64,000 nucleotides of DNA, taken from positions 372,001 to 436,000 of the forward strand of contig JAKSZP010005259.1 of the NCBI GenBank assembly GCA_022478985.1, in the 5' to 3' direction. The stretch is from Massospora cicadina. Its lineage: Eukaryota > Entomophthoromycota > Entomophthoromycetes > Entomophthorales > Entomophthoraceae. Each line of letters begins with the position of its first letter. Position 1 is the first letter of the stretch. A program made the position numbers and the translations under genes. The notes beneath the pieces were generated by a model. That model saw nothing but the letters and a program-made list of their open reading frames with translations, was not told the origin of the DNA and did not search any database. Shown here in pieces: positions 12,485 to 24,369 of the stretch.

Positions 12485-12496
12485 AAGTGGGGGAGA
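12485..12496 (+). promoter_or_regulatory. Polypurine tract of element B
   Basis: The tract aagtgggggaga abuts the 3' LTR start tgttag, as expected for the plus-strand primer. Element Z has aagtgaggggaaa at the same place. Confidence 0.65.
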
Positions 12497-13622
12497 TGTT
12501 AGATTTTGATGGTTGACTTGAATAATAAACCCTTTAAGGCAACCATCAATACTAATTTAATACTTCATTAATGGATCCTTGATTCTTCCCAATTTTATCA
12601 GGATAGTTGAATAGATTAAATCACCTCAAAACCGCCATAATTAAATTAGCTATTCATCCAATTATGCGTGCTATAATAGCTATGAGCTAATAATTTATAC
12701 CTGATTGAAAGGCCACTTGGGTGCAAAGTGGTCTTATGGCATAAATAAATTGCATCTCCTAAATTAGTGCACTAATAGTAATGCACTAAGTCAGAATTTT
12801 GGGTTTATCCAATGAAAATGATTTATTTATCATTTGAACATGGATAGACCAAATAGAGCGTACCTTATGCTTTGAAAGGCCTGCTGACTTCCTGAAATGG
12901 GGTATATCATAATTAATATTTGTTTATCTTTTTATCCCCAATTATTTTTATTCGTCAAGTTATGATATAGCTCTAATTAGGATGATTTTGGGACGAATTT
13001 TGCATCTAAAATCATCCTGATTATGAGAGTAAGATTAATATCAATCTTGCTGAAAATTTTTTTTAGTCAATTCATGGGTAAAATTGACTTAAGGATATTT
13101 ATTGATTATTGACATGACCAGCAGAGGATTAGAATATTTGAAAGAACTTATCTATTAGATGAGCAAAATCAGGAGATGCCTGAGAGGTATATAATATTGA
13201 CTCTTGGAAATTAATAAAAGCATCAATCATCTATTGATCATTAAAAACTACCATGTTATAGTTTAGTCATAATTGTTATCCATCTGTCATCTGTCTGTTG
13301 TTCTTATCTGCTGTCTAGCGCTACATTAGATAGCTGTGTGTGTTTATACTTCCCAAAGAGAAGTACTCAACTATACCTGCTGGATAAGCAGTTCTGATTA
13401 TGAGGAGTAATTTCTTATTCTATTATGAAGACAGAGGTCTCATAATTGTTGTAACCAATAGACTTAAGAACGGTGAGTATACCAGAGTTACTTGATTCTT
13501 AAGAAAGGATTATCAGAGAATCTGCTTCCTGATTTGGAGCAGAAGATTAATTTATAAGCAAGTATATATCCTTGATTTCCTAGTTAAGTCATTTTAGCTT
13601 TCATATCATTAATAATTTAACA
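12497..13622 (+). repeat. 3' LTR of element B
   Basis: This LTR is about 1126 bp and homologous to 4142-5088, ending in tttaaca. It contains about 165 extra bases (12744-12910), including a 12-bp palindrome ttagtgcactaa at 12764-12775. Confidence 0.78.
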
Positions 13623-14099
13623 CCTATCCTTAGTATATAAAAATGGAAAGGAGAACTCCACTAAAAAGAACAATTTTGTAAATTTGATTTAAAATTTTGG
13701 CATTATTTCCATAAAGTATAAGTAGTTGGACAAAAAAGGGAAATGTCAAAGGAGAACTTGTAAAATCAAGGGATACTCTTGAGGACGAAAACTTCACACA
13801 CCATTTCACCAGGAATGCAGATAATAGTTAATACTGGGTCAATGCTCGAAGTTACTGGAGCAATTATATGGAGAAGGCATCAGCCCTTGAATATATCAAG
13901 GATCAAGTCATGGGTAGCTCTGGGGATTATTATGTCATGTCATGGAAAATAAGTGTGCTTTGGCCAATCAAATAGAAAACTAATGAAGATAGAGAAATTC
14001 AAGTCATTGCATTTCTGCAATTAATAATGATGGCAGAAATCAGTAAATTCCATGACTTGGGAATATTAACTGAGATGTGATTACTGGTGGATGCTGCCA
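13623..14099 (+). other. Element A pol resumes: badly decayed protease-RT linker
   Basis: This stretch follows the right edge of B and precedes recognisable A RT. No frame stays open and no motif is clear. By position it is the continuation of the A protease and linker. Confidence 0.4.
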
Positions 14100-15062
14100 A
14101 AAGTGTCACCGTTTTGGTTGATCGAGACCAACTGGCTGATTTATCATAGTGACTGCAAGAAGATGTTCTCTGATCATTTGAGAATTATCATGTGATTACT
14201 GCCCAGGATGACCGTGTCCTTGGATGCGCAAAAATTGTGATCCATAAGGTCAACCCTGGGGAATATCCGCCAATAAGGATGAGACTTGTCCGCCAGTCTA
14301 GGGCTGCTGATGCTGTGTTTAGTGATGAAACCACCAAATCAGTAAAGCATGGGCTCATATTTATTTCATCAAAACATTGGCGAGTCCATTCTGATTGTGA
14401 AGAAGGATGGATCAAATAGAGTTTTATTGATTATCACTGACTAAATAAAACCATTAAAAAGACCCCTATCAGCTGCCAAGGATTGATGACGTGGTCAATT
14501 TCCTAGAAGATCCCAAGTTCTTTTCAGTAATGGACTTAACATTAGAATATCAGAAAATTGATTTGACAAAAGGAAGATCAAGAAAAACGTGCGATAATTA
14601 TCTCTAAAGGGTTATATCAGCTGAACTAGAATGCCTCAGGGATTGTGCAACGAGTAGGTGACATTCCAGAGAGCAATGGATTCTATTATCAGTGATTTGA
14701 AGTAGCTTGCTTTTTGATATCCCTGGATGATATAAGCGTTTTCAGCAGGACCTTCACATATCTACTGGAGCACTTAGAAGAAGTGTTCTAACGCTTGGAG
14801 ACGGAAACTTGAAGTTTAAGCCAAATAATGTCATTAAAAAAGAGCTTAAGTATTTGGGGTTTGTGATTGAATCCATCGGACTGCAACCCCAGCTGCAGAA
14901 GATTACAGCTATTGAATGGATGTTGATCCCAAAGCGTACTAGGGATATACAAGTATTTCTTGGGATAGTCATCTACTATCACCAATTTATTAAAGATTTT
15001 GCCAAAATTGCTGAACCATTATTCCACCTATTAAAGGATCAAAAAAGGATTCATGTGGAATG
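14100..15062 (+). pseudogene. A reverse transcriptase remnant
   Basis: The palm and thumb of a Ty3 RT are spread across frames. A serine-leucine-aspartate-aspartate-isoleucine box at about 14724-14738 is the catalytic Y-x-D-D with the tyrosine lost, followed by valine-phenylalanine-serine. The open frame 14809-15063 carries the thumb, with lysine-tyrosine-leucine-glycine-phenylalanine and the tyrosine-tyrosine-histidine-glutamine-phenylalanine box. The upstream open pair at 14188-14419 includes the serine-serine-lysine-histidine-tryptophan region of the fingers. This is the same family as the Z and B RTs. Confidence 0.68.
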
Positions 15063-15560
15063 ATGAGGCCCAAGAATTGTTTGATGAGTTATGCCAATAT
15101 TTGATACTAGCCTGTGCTGAAATATCTAAATTTCTATCAATAAATCATTATTCAGACAGATGCCTCATTAATGGCGATCAGCGCCATTTTAAGTCAAAAT
15201 GGACAATGATGGGGAAGAGCATCCAGGGGCCTATGTGAGAAGAGCACTTATGCCAGCAGAAAGGAACTATATCTTAACTGACTGTGAATGCCTCGTTGTA
15301 AATTATGCATAAAAAATTCTGAGTGTATATCCACAGGACATATTTCAAAGTGTAACTGATTACATGTCTCTATGCTGGCTCCATAACCTGAAAGAACCAG
15401 AGAGGCGGCTGACCCAATGGGCTTTAAAACTACAAGCCTACGATTTTAAGATAACCACCAAGCAGGAGCAGCACATCAAAGTGATGAAGGATTTTCAAGG
15501 CTGCCTGCTATTCAAGTTGTCTATCATCAAGTGGATGATTTATTCCAAAGAATGATTAAA
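15063..15560 (+). pseudogene. A RNase H remnant
   Basis: The segment starts with tryptophan-asparagine-aspartate-glutamate-alanine and the phenylalanine-aspartate-glutamate-leucine of the connection domain. A cysteine-glutamate-cysteine-leucine-valine-valine block (about 15285) and a threonine-aspartate-tyrosine box (about 15355) follow. An open frame at 15364-15555 carries the late leucine-proline-glutamate-arginine-arginine-leucine region. It aligns well with B and Z RNase H. Confidence 0.65.
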
Positions 15561-15629
15561 GCAATATTAGGGATGCTTCTGAGAAAATATATGGTGAGTT
15601 AAAAAAGTAATGTATAGCACCGGGATTAA

Positions 15630-16720
15630 GAATGGACAATCATACAAAATGATAGATGGAAACAATTTTATTTCCAAAACTTTTTGAATAAGTGGAAATC
15701 ATTTGAGTTGCACACAAAGTCGTCAGCCAAGGTGGACTAAGAAAAACCATGGACCATATTTGCCAGTATTATTACTGTGAATTGTCAACTATGCTTTTGC
15801 TGACTATCTGGCCTGTTGTGTAGAATGCCAACTCCACAAGCCACATAAGAATATAACAAAATTACTAGCTAGTACGTCCTGGGTTAATGTAGCATATCCT
15901 GTCATTAGATTTTATGGGACGCCTGAATGTCAGTACTGGGGGAGCAAAGTACATCATAGTGGTGATTGAACATACGACTAGATGGATAGAAATTAACGCC
16001 TTGAGCAAAGTAGATGCTACAAGCACAGCGAGATTCATCCTGGACCAAGTGGTATACTGGCATACTGGCCTGTAAGTTTTATTGAGTGACAATGAAATAA
16101 ATTTCACAACTTTTTTGATCCTAAGGCTGAATAAACTGATGGGGATCCAAGGAGTGGTGTCTGTTACATATTGTCCAGAAACAAATGGAATGGTAGAATG
16201 AGTCAACAGAATGCTAGATGCAATGCTGAGAAAATTGGTCACAGAGAAAACTTCCACTTGAGGAATTTATCAAAGTTCTTTACCTTTGCCTACAATATCA
16301 GTCATTATATGCTGACAGGGAAAATTATGTTCAAACTAAAATACGGATGAAGGGCAGCATTACTGCCAATTGTGTATTCTGCCAAAGAACCTGCTTTAGG
16401 GATGAGTGCAGATCAATACCTGAACTGACTAACAAGAATCATGATTGAACTGCAATCACAAGCATTTGATACCACTATGAAGAGAATAATTAAGCAAGGA
16501 TGACAGATGACAAGAATTGACCAGAAATACAGGAGTACTATGTGGGAGATAGGGTAACCTATTGTGACACCCATGGTTTTGGAAGAAAAAATAAGCTGGA
16601 TGCTTTGTGGTTGGGTCCATTTGAGGTGATCGCCAAGTAAGCAGATAAAACCTATATAATCAAGAACATCAAGGATTGCTGTATAGTAAATTGAGTCCAT
16701 ATGGAATATCTAAAGTAACG
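15630..16720 (+). pseudogene. A integrase remnant
   Basis: The catalytic core reads K-Y-I-I-V-V-I-E-H near 15950, where the first catalytic Asp of the usual I-D-H box is Glu. It is followed by threonine-arginine-tryptophan and a conserved alanine-arginine-phenylalanine-isoleucine-leucine stretch. A later box near 16180 with asparagine-glycine holds the last acid region. A leucine-glycine-proline-phenylalanine-glutamate-valine C-terminal motif lies at about 16610-16630. Stops interrupt most segments. Confidence 0.65.
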
Positions 16721-17259
16721 TATCTAGGAGAATAATAAATTGCAATGTTTCCAAAGGACCACTGAACCTATTTAAAATAGGTTAAGTCCTAGTTTGTTGG
16801 TCAAGTCCCAAGAGGGTCCGCTGAACCATGATATTGCTTAAGTCTTAAAAATAGACCTTTGAACCATGATAGTTGGTTAAGTTAAAGATAGATCTCAGAA
16901 TTAAACTAAGGGGAAAAGAAAAGCTGGATCTCTGAACATACTTATAGGTTAAGTCCCATTGCAAAGAAAACATATAAAAAAATAAATAAATAAATAAAAT
17001 ACAAAAAAATGATATAAGATATAAAATCACAGAGAAAAAAATATATTAAAGATAAAAATGCAGAAATAGATAATAAGAATCAATTTTTTATTTTGTTTGC
17101 ATCAAAAGTATCTGGTGATGTCCCCTTATAGTATTGGAAGGACCAACTTGGGTTGAAACTGGGTCCACCGTGAGTAGTCCTGATGCGCTATAATAAGTAA
17201 TCATATTGGCAGGATCAGGACAGGTTAAAACTTAACCCTCCAGAAAAAAGCCCTAGGAA
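16721..17259 (+). other. 3' spacer of element A
   Basis: No gene is seen on either strand. A short imperfect repeat of phrases like ctgaaccatgat...ttaagtc recurs at about 16758, 16822 and 16860, and an AT-rich run of taaa units lies at about 16981-17000. Confidence 0.45.
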
Positions 17260-17616
17260 ATGAAGCCCAGCCTGGGGGAATACAGGTACCAAGGAATCAT
17301 GGAAGCCACCCAAGAATATCCTTTAAACAATGATGTGTTGCATAACTCTAATATGGGAAATACAATCTTTCCAAGCCTTTTATTGGCAATAACAACTGAA
17401 CTAGGATATCATGTCATGAGGCCATGGGAACTGCACTCTGCAGAGGTAGCTGCAATGAGGACATGGAAAGGAAACAGGGTAATAAAAAGGATTATCCAGA
17501 GTCATATTGAGAAAGGAAAAAGGAATGGACTAAGAGAACCCCAATTTAAACCATGCTTGTGGAATCAGTCAGGATCAAAGCGGCGTATGCTCCTAAAAAA
17601 TTTTATGACTGGATAA
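17260..17616 (+). CDS. Sense-strand accessory ORF of element A, 118 codons, unknown
   Basis: This frame stays open for 118 codons in an element whose gag-pol is broken throughout. A TAG sits two codons before the ATG, so the real gene may have been longer. It begins MKPSLGEYRY, has a mixed composition with tryptophans and a basic C-terminal half rich in lysine and arginine, and ends about 20 bases before the 3' LTR. No family is recognised. It is unrelated by eye to the antisense frame of B. It could be a remnant of a third reading frame after pol, or a chance survivor. Confidence 0.35.
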   Translation: MKPSLGEYRYQGIMEATQEYPLNNDVLHNSNMGNTIFPSLLLAITTELGYHVMRPWELHSAEVAAMRTWKGNRVIKRIIQSHIEKGKRNGLREPQFKPCLWNQSGSKRRMLLKNFMTG

Positions 17617-17637
17617 TCTGGTCAAATGAGGGTAGTG

Positions 17638-18265
17638 TGTAGGGATTTTGATATGCCCACATTACCCAGCTTAATCAATTTATAATAAACCTGATTGCCC
17701 ACTAGGGGATAAACACTACTAGTGATTGTGGGAATTATCAATTACATATGATAGCTATTGCTAAGAGAAATATTTTAAAAATTATTTAGTAATTCACTGG
17801 GGCTTGATCTTCTGGATAGCTTATGTTTCGCTGGGATGTTTCCAACAATAAATAAGTGATTAGGTTATCAATTTTAATAATGATAATCTAATTATCTTGT
17901 AGGAGTCAATTGTGTTTTTTGCTGATTGACTAGGGGTTTATGAGTTGCTAGGCGAGTGATGCCACTTGTGATAAGCAACTTGCGAGTTAACCTTTTAGGG
18001 ATTGCAGCCTGCTGCTTATGGGTAAAAATCCCATACCCTAAGCAGGTTGTTAACCTAGTAATGTTGACACGCTGGGGTTGTGCGAAGGCGTTGGGACACG
18101 TCCTTCATTCTAGCCCTAAGATGTCACATTGATGGTCAGCGGCGGAATTTGACTAAACTGAGAGGAGGATCATTGTTTAGAGTGACCCTGGAGGGTTAAT
18201 TCATTAGCAATAGCTTCCATTTCCAATTCAGGAGCCAACAGAAGAATTTGCACCAGAATCATTTT
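17638..18265 (+). repeat. 3' LTR of element A, first part
   Basis: It starts tgtagggattttgatatg and matches the 5' LTR from 989. It is preceded by a purine-rich gagggtagtg. It is broken after about 18265 by LINE L and resumes at about 32112. Confidence 0.75.
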
Positions 18266-18369
18266 CTCTCGCTTAACATGCTTTTTTAATTCAAAAAGTG
18301 ACCAGACCAAGACAGGAGAGAACACTACGCCTGCTAGTGTGTTACTGCACCTATAGAGCAGTACCCCAT

Positions 18370-21300
18370 GGCTACCACCCCAAGAGCAAGTAGTACTCTC
18401 CGCCCATCAGTGCTAAGCACTAAGAAACAGACGGCCTGCTTACATTCAACAGTTTTATAACAATCAATAAAGTACTTCCGCGATGATGAATAAATTAATC
18501 AAACGCCTTTCCGCTGACTGCCCACAGGGATATCAGCTATGGTGCCTGCTCATCTCAACTGATTCAGCAATTACTTCTGCGCCTAAGCAGCGCACAATTT
18601 AATTAATGAACCATTTTAAAGCACTCCAGTACAGAGAGTGACTCTGAAGGACCATTTCCCACCGCTGATGCCCATGATGCTGCTGGCAATTATAAGTAAT
18701 TGCATCATGGTGCATCAGCACCCTCCTCAGCATGCATCACTATCAATATCTGTATAACAACGCCAAAGAGGGTACATACCCCAGCAAAACAGCAAGCAGC
18801 ACATCTGAGTCGCGAAGATTCCCTTACAATTGAGTCCCAATCTGCTGCCCTTACTAAGCCCATGGGACTTACCAAAAAGAGCACTAGAACACAGTAAAAT
18901 CAGGGCATTCATTCTCAGCGAAATTACCTGGAGGATCCAAGCCTGGCAGCGCGCCCAATTACATTAAAAAATGTAAGCTAAAGACCCCATTAATGTTACT
19001 GTCAAATTAAAATTGGAATCTGAATATGACACATTCCACACACTACAATCAACTAATTTGTCAGGTTAAATACTAATAAGTCTTCAGTTAGGTTGGGGCC
19101 ACTCCCACCATCAAACAACCCACTCACCCACCGAAATTGTTAAGCAACATACCTGACAAATTTTAGTCAGCTGCAGGAACAATCCTCACCCAAACTTGTA
19201 CTTCTCACCCAACTAAATCATTGGGCTTTAACCTTGAAGGGGTAGCAGTAGTGTCAGGCACCGAATCCAAAAGATCAGAACACCAGGCTAATTATCAAAT
19301 AAAATTAAAACTCTTATTGGAGAGATAAACCACTGCCACTGCGGTCAAGACGTCATCCAGAGCCCCCTAAAGGTTCATCCCATTCAAAAATATGCTTGCG
19401 CATTGTGGGGTGTCCTCCAGTGAGATTAAACAGTGGGAGACACTTCAGTTCCCATACTCCACAGCAATTCAGTGGATTACAAAAGCCATTTCACCCCCAT
19501 TTCTGCTATTTGAAGAGACTATAAGTTCTCCGCTGGGGCCACCAAACACTGACTCAATACCCAAATAACGGGAAAAACGGCAGTATTTTTCAAAACTGCA
19601 TGTGTTCATACCAAAGATGCGCTCAAATGGAAGAAACTTACTCATGATCACCCCACCATTGAGGATTCTGTTTGCAAGGATCTGAAGCTCATCAATGCAA
19701 AAGCCTGGACGGAAGCCGCTATTGATCACCACAACATGATGGAGTACACTAAGGCGGGCGTACCAGCAAAATTCGCCTAAGCTGTTAGGAGTCTGGTCCT
19801 CTTACAAAAGGAACTTACCGCATATCTGAAGCACTCCTCAAACGTTTCAACCGCCCTCAAATGGGCTTGCCATGTCCTTCCAGTCGAAATAGCAATGTAA
19901 TGGTACAATAATACGTTATCCCCTTAGGAAGCTCTACCATGAATTGCAGCTGGGTTTAAGGCTACCAAAACCTTGCACTGGTCATATAATTGCATTCCGC
20001 CAATGACTGCATCTGACCTAATAAAGTCGGGTTGGATAAAGGAAAATGCTGTAGAGTGGGGCCCTTCCAGGATTGGTTTCCAGATGAGGTTATCAACTGG
20101 TGCGCCAATGGGTATACCCTGTTGGAAACAAAATACTGGTTCTGCGCAGGCACCAGTATCAAGCGGTTTGAGAGTGGGCTGAGCTGGGGGTAACAAAACC
20201 AATCCATGAAACTCTTTGTGGCCACACGTTCCCCATTTCAAAATGGAAAATATGGAGAGACTTCACCACACTTGCTGAGGCGGACAACTGGGACGCTGTA
20301 GGGTTCACCCCAAATCCGTATATCTATGGATGATTATGTGGAGTTTCTCCAAAAGAAGCAGCGGCGATATAGGGGGTCATGAATCCCAACTTCAGTATGA
20401 ATGGCTCAAAGTAGGCATTCGCATCAAAACCCTTCATGACTGAAAATAGTCATTTCCAGAGACACCCGTTGCTACCCCCTACGTTGCTGAAGGCTTTACA
20501 CCACAGAGGCTTTTCAGTAGAGCGAAGCAGACGTTCCTGATGCCATGGCAAGGATCTTCACTAACAGGGTCTGGAACAGCGTCACAGTGAGGGACTGGCG
20601 CCTGAGTAACTCAATCACACTGGAGGCTTTCCAATAGTACCTGTATCTAACATGTGGTCCAGAAGCCGCCCTCCACTGGTACCATATGAGGTTTTCACCA
20701 ACTGATGCCCTTGGCTGGTAAATTTGGGTTTTGGAGAGTCAATGGCCAGGAACATAACCTGCCATGGTATTAACATCTGCCAGGTTGAAGCTTTTTTTGA
20801 ACCGGTGGTTTAGCCATGATGAACTGCTAAGTTGGATTATGATTGTTAAAATCCCATCAATACACCAAAACACACCCCAAAAACCAAGTCATCACATTGA
20901 GGAAGCCTTAAGCGACAATAAGTCTTGGAATGGGGCCAGTAGACACTTTGACTATATCTGCCAATTGATCAGCGGATGCTTCACAGACTGCCAGGCACCT
21001 AAGTCGTACCTTAAAGATGCCATTCAAATCCATTTGCAGCTAGTGGAGGAGGAGGAGTGGTCAAACTTAATCATGTCAATTTACCATGAACTTGACGAGA
21101 TCTTTACAGTTGAGGACTTCAACCAAAACTGGGTTGCCTGAACGTGGCTACATGAAATTGTAACCCTGGGTGAGCTTGGCCAAAAGAAACTCCTCAAGGT
21201 CAGAATTAAATAAAAAAGTGTATACATGTGCACAGAAATGACCCATTATGCAAACCAAACTTCCAGGTGGGTTACTTTTTAAAATCTTACCATGGATCTG

Positions 21301-22000
21301 GAAAGAGAATAGGTACATGAGTCAATAAGAACTGGCCTATCATACTATGGGGATGTTTGGGAATTTTGGCAGGCTGGCAGAAACTATATTGCTAAGTGCT
21401 CCACCCCTAAACCGTAAAAGCGCTCTATGATCTGGCTCCATGGATGGGGTCACATGAAATCACCCCCCTGATTCATCCGCCTGAAAGGTCTCAGCCAGGT
21501 CGATTACTTGGACAGGAAGACGCCAAACTGGTGCGTCAGTTCTGCTATCAGACAAGTCACATGATGGCCCAATGTCACCACAAGAAGGGGAAAACCCCCA
21601 TAAGTTTGACTATAATCCAGTTGGCGGTGTCACTAAGGTCAGGACAAAAACCTTCCTCCATCCCAAAGCCAAGGAATGGACCCAGCAGAATCAGACTGAG
21701 GTCAGACATGGAATACCAGCAGCAGGAGCTGGACGTTGTATATAAAGAAGCATGGGCAAGGGAGGTGTCCAAGCAGCTCAAAGTGGATGATGAACCCTTC
21801 ATAACCCCAACCCTGAGGCGTATGTATTGGATGACAGGATGGGAATGGACCCAGTTGCTCCTCGTCCATCACAAGCGGAGTGGACAGTCTGCGAGAGGTG
21901 CACTGACAGAAAGCCAGCCCCAAAAATTGTTGAAGGAGAGCCAACAGATGCTGGCTCCTACAAATTTGGCAAGTTATCCTGATAAAAAAATCACATAAAA
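18370..22000 (+). pseudogene. LINE L ORF1 remnant
   Basis: A good start (cccATGgct at 18370) opens a frame beginning MATTPRASSTLR, serine/threonine-rich as in many LINE ORF1 N-termini. Beyond it the frame is split into pieces: 18700-18897, 20764-21141 and 21444-21998 are open. The last piece contains an incomplete zinc-knuckle-like cysteine/histidine cluster at about 21541-21575 (C-Y-Q...S-H-M-M-A-Q-C), with at least one cysteine missing. ORF1 proteins bind the element RNA. Bases 22001-22559 are the inter-ORF region with no clear frame. Confidence 0.5.
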
Positions 22001-22559
22001 GATCAGCACACAAAACGTTAATGAACAAATCCTGTGCTGAAGCTTATCACCCTCTGGGAAGGCCAAGGCTACAGAGTCATCCAAACGCCCCCTGCAAATG
22101 AGCCCAGCCCCATTGAGATAACCAAATAAGGGTTTGGTAAGAAGTTAGAAAAGTGTTGACGCAACATCTGTTGAAGTTGGAGTGTCCAAAACTTTTCAAG
22201 GTTGGTGTTTAAACTGTCGCCGCTATCAATCAACCAGGAAATGGAGATGGATATGAAATTTACGGTGCACAAATTCCTGGCTTAAAATTCCTGTGCTCTC
22301 CAACCACCCCCACAAAGCACCACCCGTCCCGAGCACTCCCTCAGTGATCATAGCCGCCAAAGCCCCAACCTCCATCTGCATTTAAATCCACAACCTGGAA
22401 GAACCCACCAACCATCATCATACCTGTGGGTCAGGAAAATGGAAAATATTATAGCGACCACAAAAGCTCAGGGGATGGCGAGCATTCAAACGATGAGGAG
22501 GAAACTTCATCATTTTAAATCAAACAACTATTTAATTATAGTTTTAATTTTGGAGACAC

Positions 22560-23348
22560 TAGCAGGAAGTTAAAAAGAGGTGGCACCAAACTCAAACAGT
22601 GACGCAACAAGCCACCAGTGGTCCAACCAGATAGAGTTTAAAGCCCTTTGGACGGATCACGTGGCCATCATTGCGTTGTACAAGAAGCTCAACCTGTTAT
22701 TCGTGGAGATGTCTCACACTGGACAGAACTTAGTGGCCATAACCACTGATAGAGAAACCAGAAAGAGCCTCCAATTGGTAGTGGTGTATGCCTCGCTGAA
22801 GCCCCCTAAGAACCAGAAATTTTATAAGTATTTATTGGAGGTGTCAACCAAATAGATGACATTCAAAGTAGGAGACCTGAACTGTTGGACGAATGTGAGT
22901 CTAGATACGTTCCTGATGAGCGAGCACCATAAAATAAGGCCAATGATATGCTAGAGTACCTGGGCATTCAGGGATGTGCCTTATGATTGACAAGGAAAAT
23001 GACGACTCCACTAACTTGACAAGGTGGTCGTATGATTCTATCATGGCCCCACAGACAGCTTTGCGCCTGAACTAAGTGCTCATGTCATCTGACTTAAGCC
23101 ACTTATGTCTAACTCCAAGTCAGCATAAACACCAAGGGTGACTATATGATCACTCTAGTGATGATCTACCTGAGAAAACCCTGAGAACCCGCAAGTGGCA
23201 GATTCCACCAGCCACGCTAAAGGAATGGGGAGTGGCGCCAAGCAAATGAAACCATCCTGTAATGGCTGGTCACTTACTTGGATCATCAACCAGGAATTAA
23301 TCCCCTGGAACGATGGGTCCAAACAAAGGAGAAAAAAATGACTGTGAT
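22560..23348 (+). pseudogene. LINE L ORF2, endonuclease domain
   Basis: An open frame at 22580-22855 carries the APE-type fold region with valine-valine-tyrosine-alanine, which normally reads V-x-N-x-Y-A. Just after its stop, V-G-D-L-N-C-W-T-N at about 22870-22896 matches the conserved G-D-F-N box of LINE endonucleases. A serine-aspartate-leucine-serine block near 23085-23100 is the decayed S-D-H motif. The domain nicks target DNA to prime reverse transcription. The frame is cut at 23349 by the LTR of element C. Confidence 0.62.
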
Positions 23349-23859
23349 TGTTGAGGTTTTCCCTCAACATCACATTACCCCGATCTTTGATAAGACAGGA
23401 TAAGCTGGTGTGGAAGAAGGAGGGGGTGAGAGAGCATTAGTCTTGGCTAGAACCAGGTTGGAACTGAGACTGGGGAAGAATGACGGTCAGAGCTTTCATC
23501 AGGCCTGGGGTAGAACCAAATGGTTTTGAAGTGGGTGGTCTCTATGTTAAAGCAGGATTTAAATCAGAATTGGATCTAGTCTTGGGTGTGGTGGATCATC
23601 CACTATGGAAATAAATCCGGACTAGAATGATGGGGGTTTGCTTATGGGATATTTCAAGAGACATAGTGTCAGGCATGATGATCAAGCGTGATCTATGCTT
23701 GCAGCAGAGAGTTATAAGGTAAGGTACTTGATAAAGGGAGATTCTATAGTTTTCGTTTTCTATCAACTTGCCTAATATATATCAAATAAAGCCATTCTTA
23801 ATCCTTATTTATTTTTATTATTGTCTTCTGAGGTTTAAATTGGTATATTTAGTTTAACA
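23349..23859 (+). repeat. Solo-like LTR of element C, upstream copy
   Basis: This 511-bp LTR is about 97% identical by eye to 28435-28945. Unlike a normal 5' LTR it is followed not by a primer site but by the same LINE sequence that follows the downstream LTR. The five bases left of it (gtgat, 23344-23348) differ only by transitions from gcggc, which follows each copy, consistent with a decayed TSD. Confidence 0.75.
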
Positions 23860-24130
23860 GCGGCCATGTTTGACCTATACAAAAAGGAGGTGGAATTTGA
23901 GAGAGAGTTTGGGAAGGCTATTGCCTCCCTATACACCTTGTCTTGGAGTCAGGGCATGTTGCTTCGGGTAAGCTTACTCGCAACTGTCCTCCAAGGGGTG
24001 TTCATCCATGGCGCAGGTAGCACACACAATAAAAGAATGGTCTCAGGGACTTTGTCCTCCCTTTGGTCATTGACTTAGGTCCTGCTTCCCAATTCATTCG
24101 TGGCTCATTGGAAGGAACCAGTGCGTTACA
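23860..24130 (+). repeat. Duplicated LINE L ORF2 fragment
   Basis: This repeats 28946-29216. Both copies encode a segment beginning M-F-D-L-Y-K-K-E-V, part of the linker between LINE endonuclease and RT. Together with the adjacent LTR the repeat unit is 782 bp (23349-24130 and 28435-29216). Similarity stops abruptly at 24130, where element C sequence begins. Confidence 0.75.
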
Positions 24131-24369
24131 TTAAATAGAACTCATTTACTTTCCTGTCGTTTTATTGGCAATCAAAAGAGGAGATAGGAGCAGTAGTGTA
24201 TCCTGTGTGGTATCACCATACCACAATGCTTTTAGTGGTAATATTTTCAGCAGTGTTTTTTATTTGTGAGGTATACTGGGTGCTAAAGTATGTGTCCCAG
24301 AGTGGTGGGAAAGTGATAGGACTGGTGAAGACTAATAAAGGATTCCATCAATGCTGAGTTTATTGGAGT

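Larger units (their letters stand above)
4142..13622 (+). mobile_element. Element B: Ty3/gypsy element with antisense accessory frame
   Basis: B has two LTRs starting tgttagatt (4142 and 12497), a primer-binding site, gag, protease, RT, RNase H, integrase, a 1.3-kb 3' region and a purine tract before the 3' LTR. The flanks read cctgc (4137-4141) and cctat (13623-13627); they differ only by transitions, so they may be a decayed TSD. B lies in the protease region of A. Its coding frames are full of stops, but domain order and motifs are clear. Confidence 0.82.

Noticed and set aside
14188..14419. Paired opposite open frames of about 75 codons
   Set aside because: The plus frame fits decayed A reverse transcriptase by position. 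The minus frame is its shadow.
15865..16257. 130-codon minus frame
   Set aside because: It is antisense to the A integrase core, which shows its motifs on the plus strand. No independent evidence supports it.
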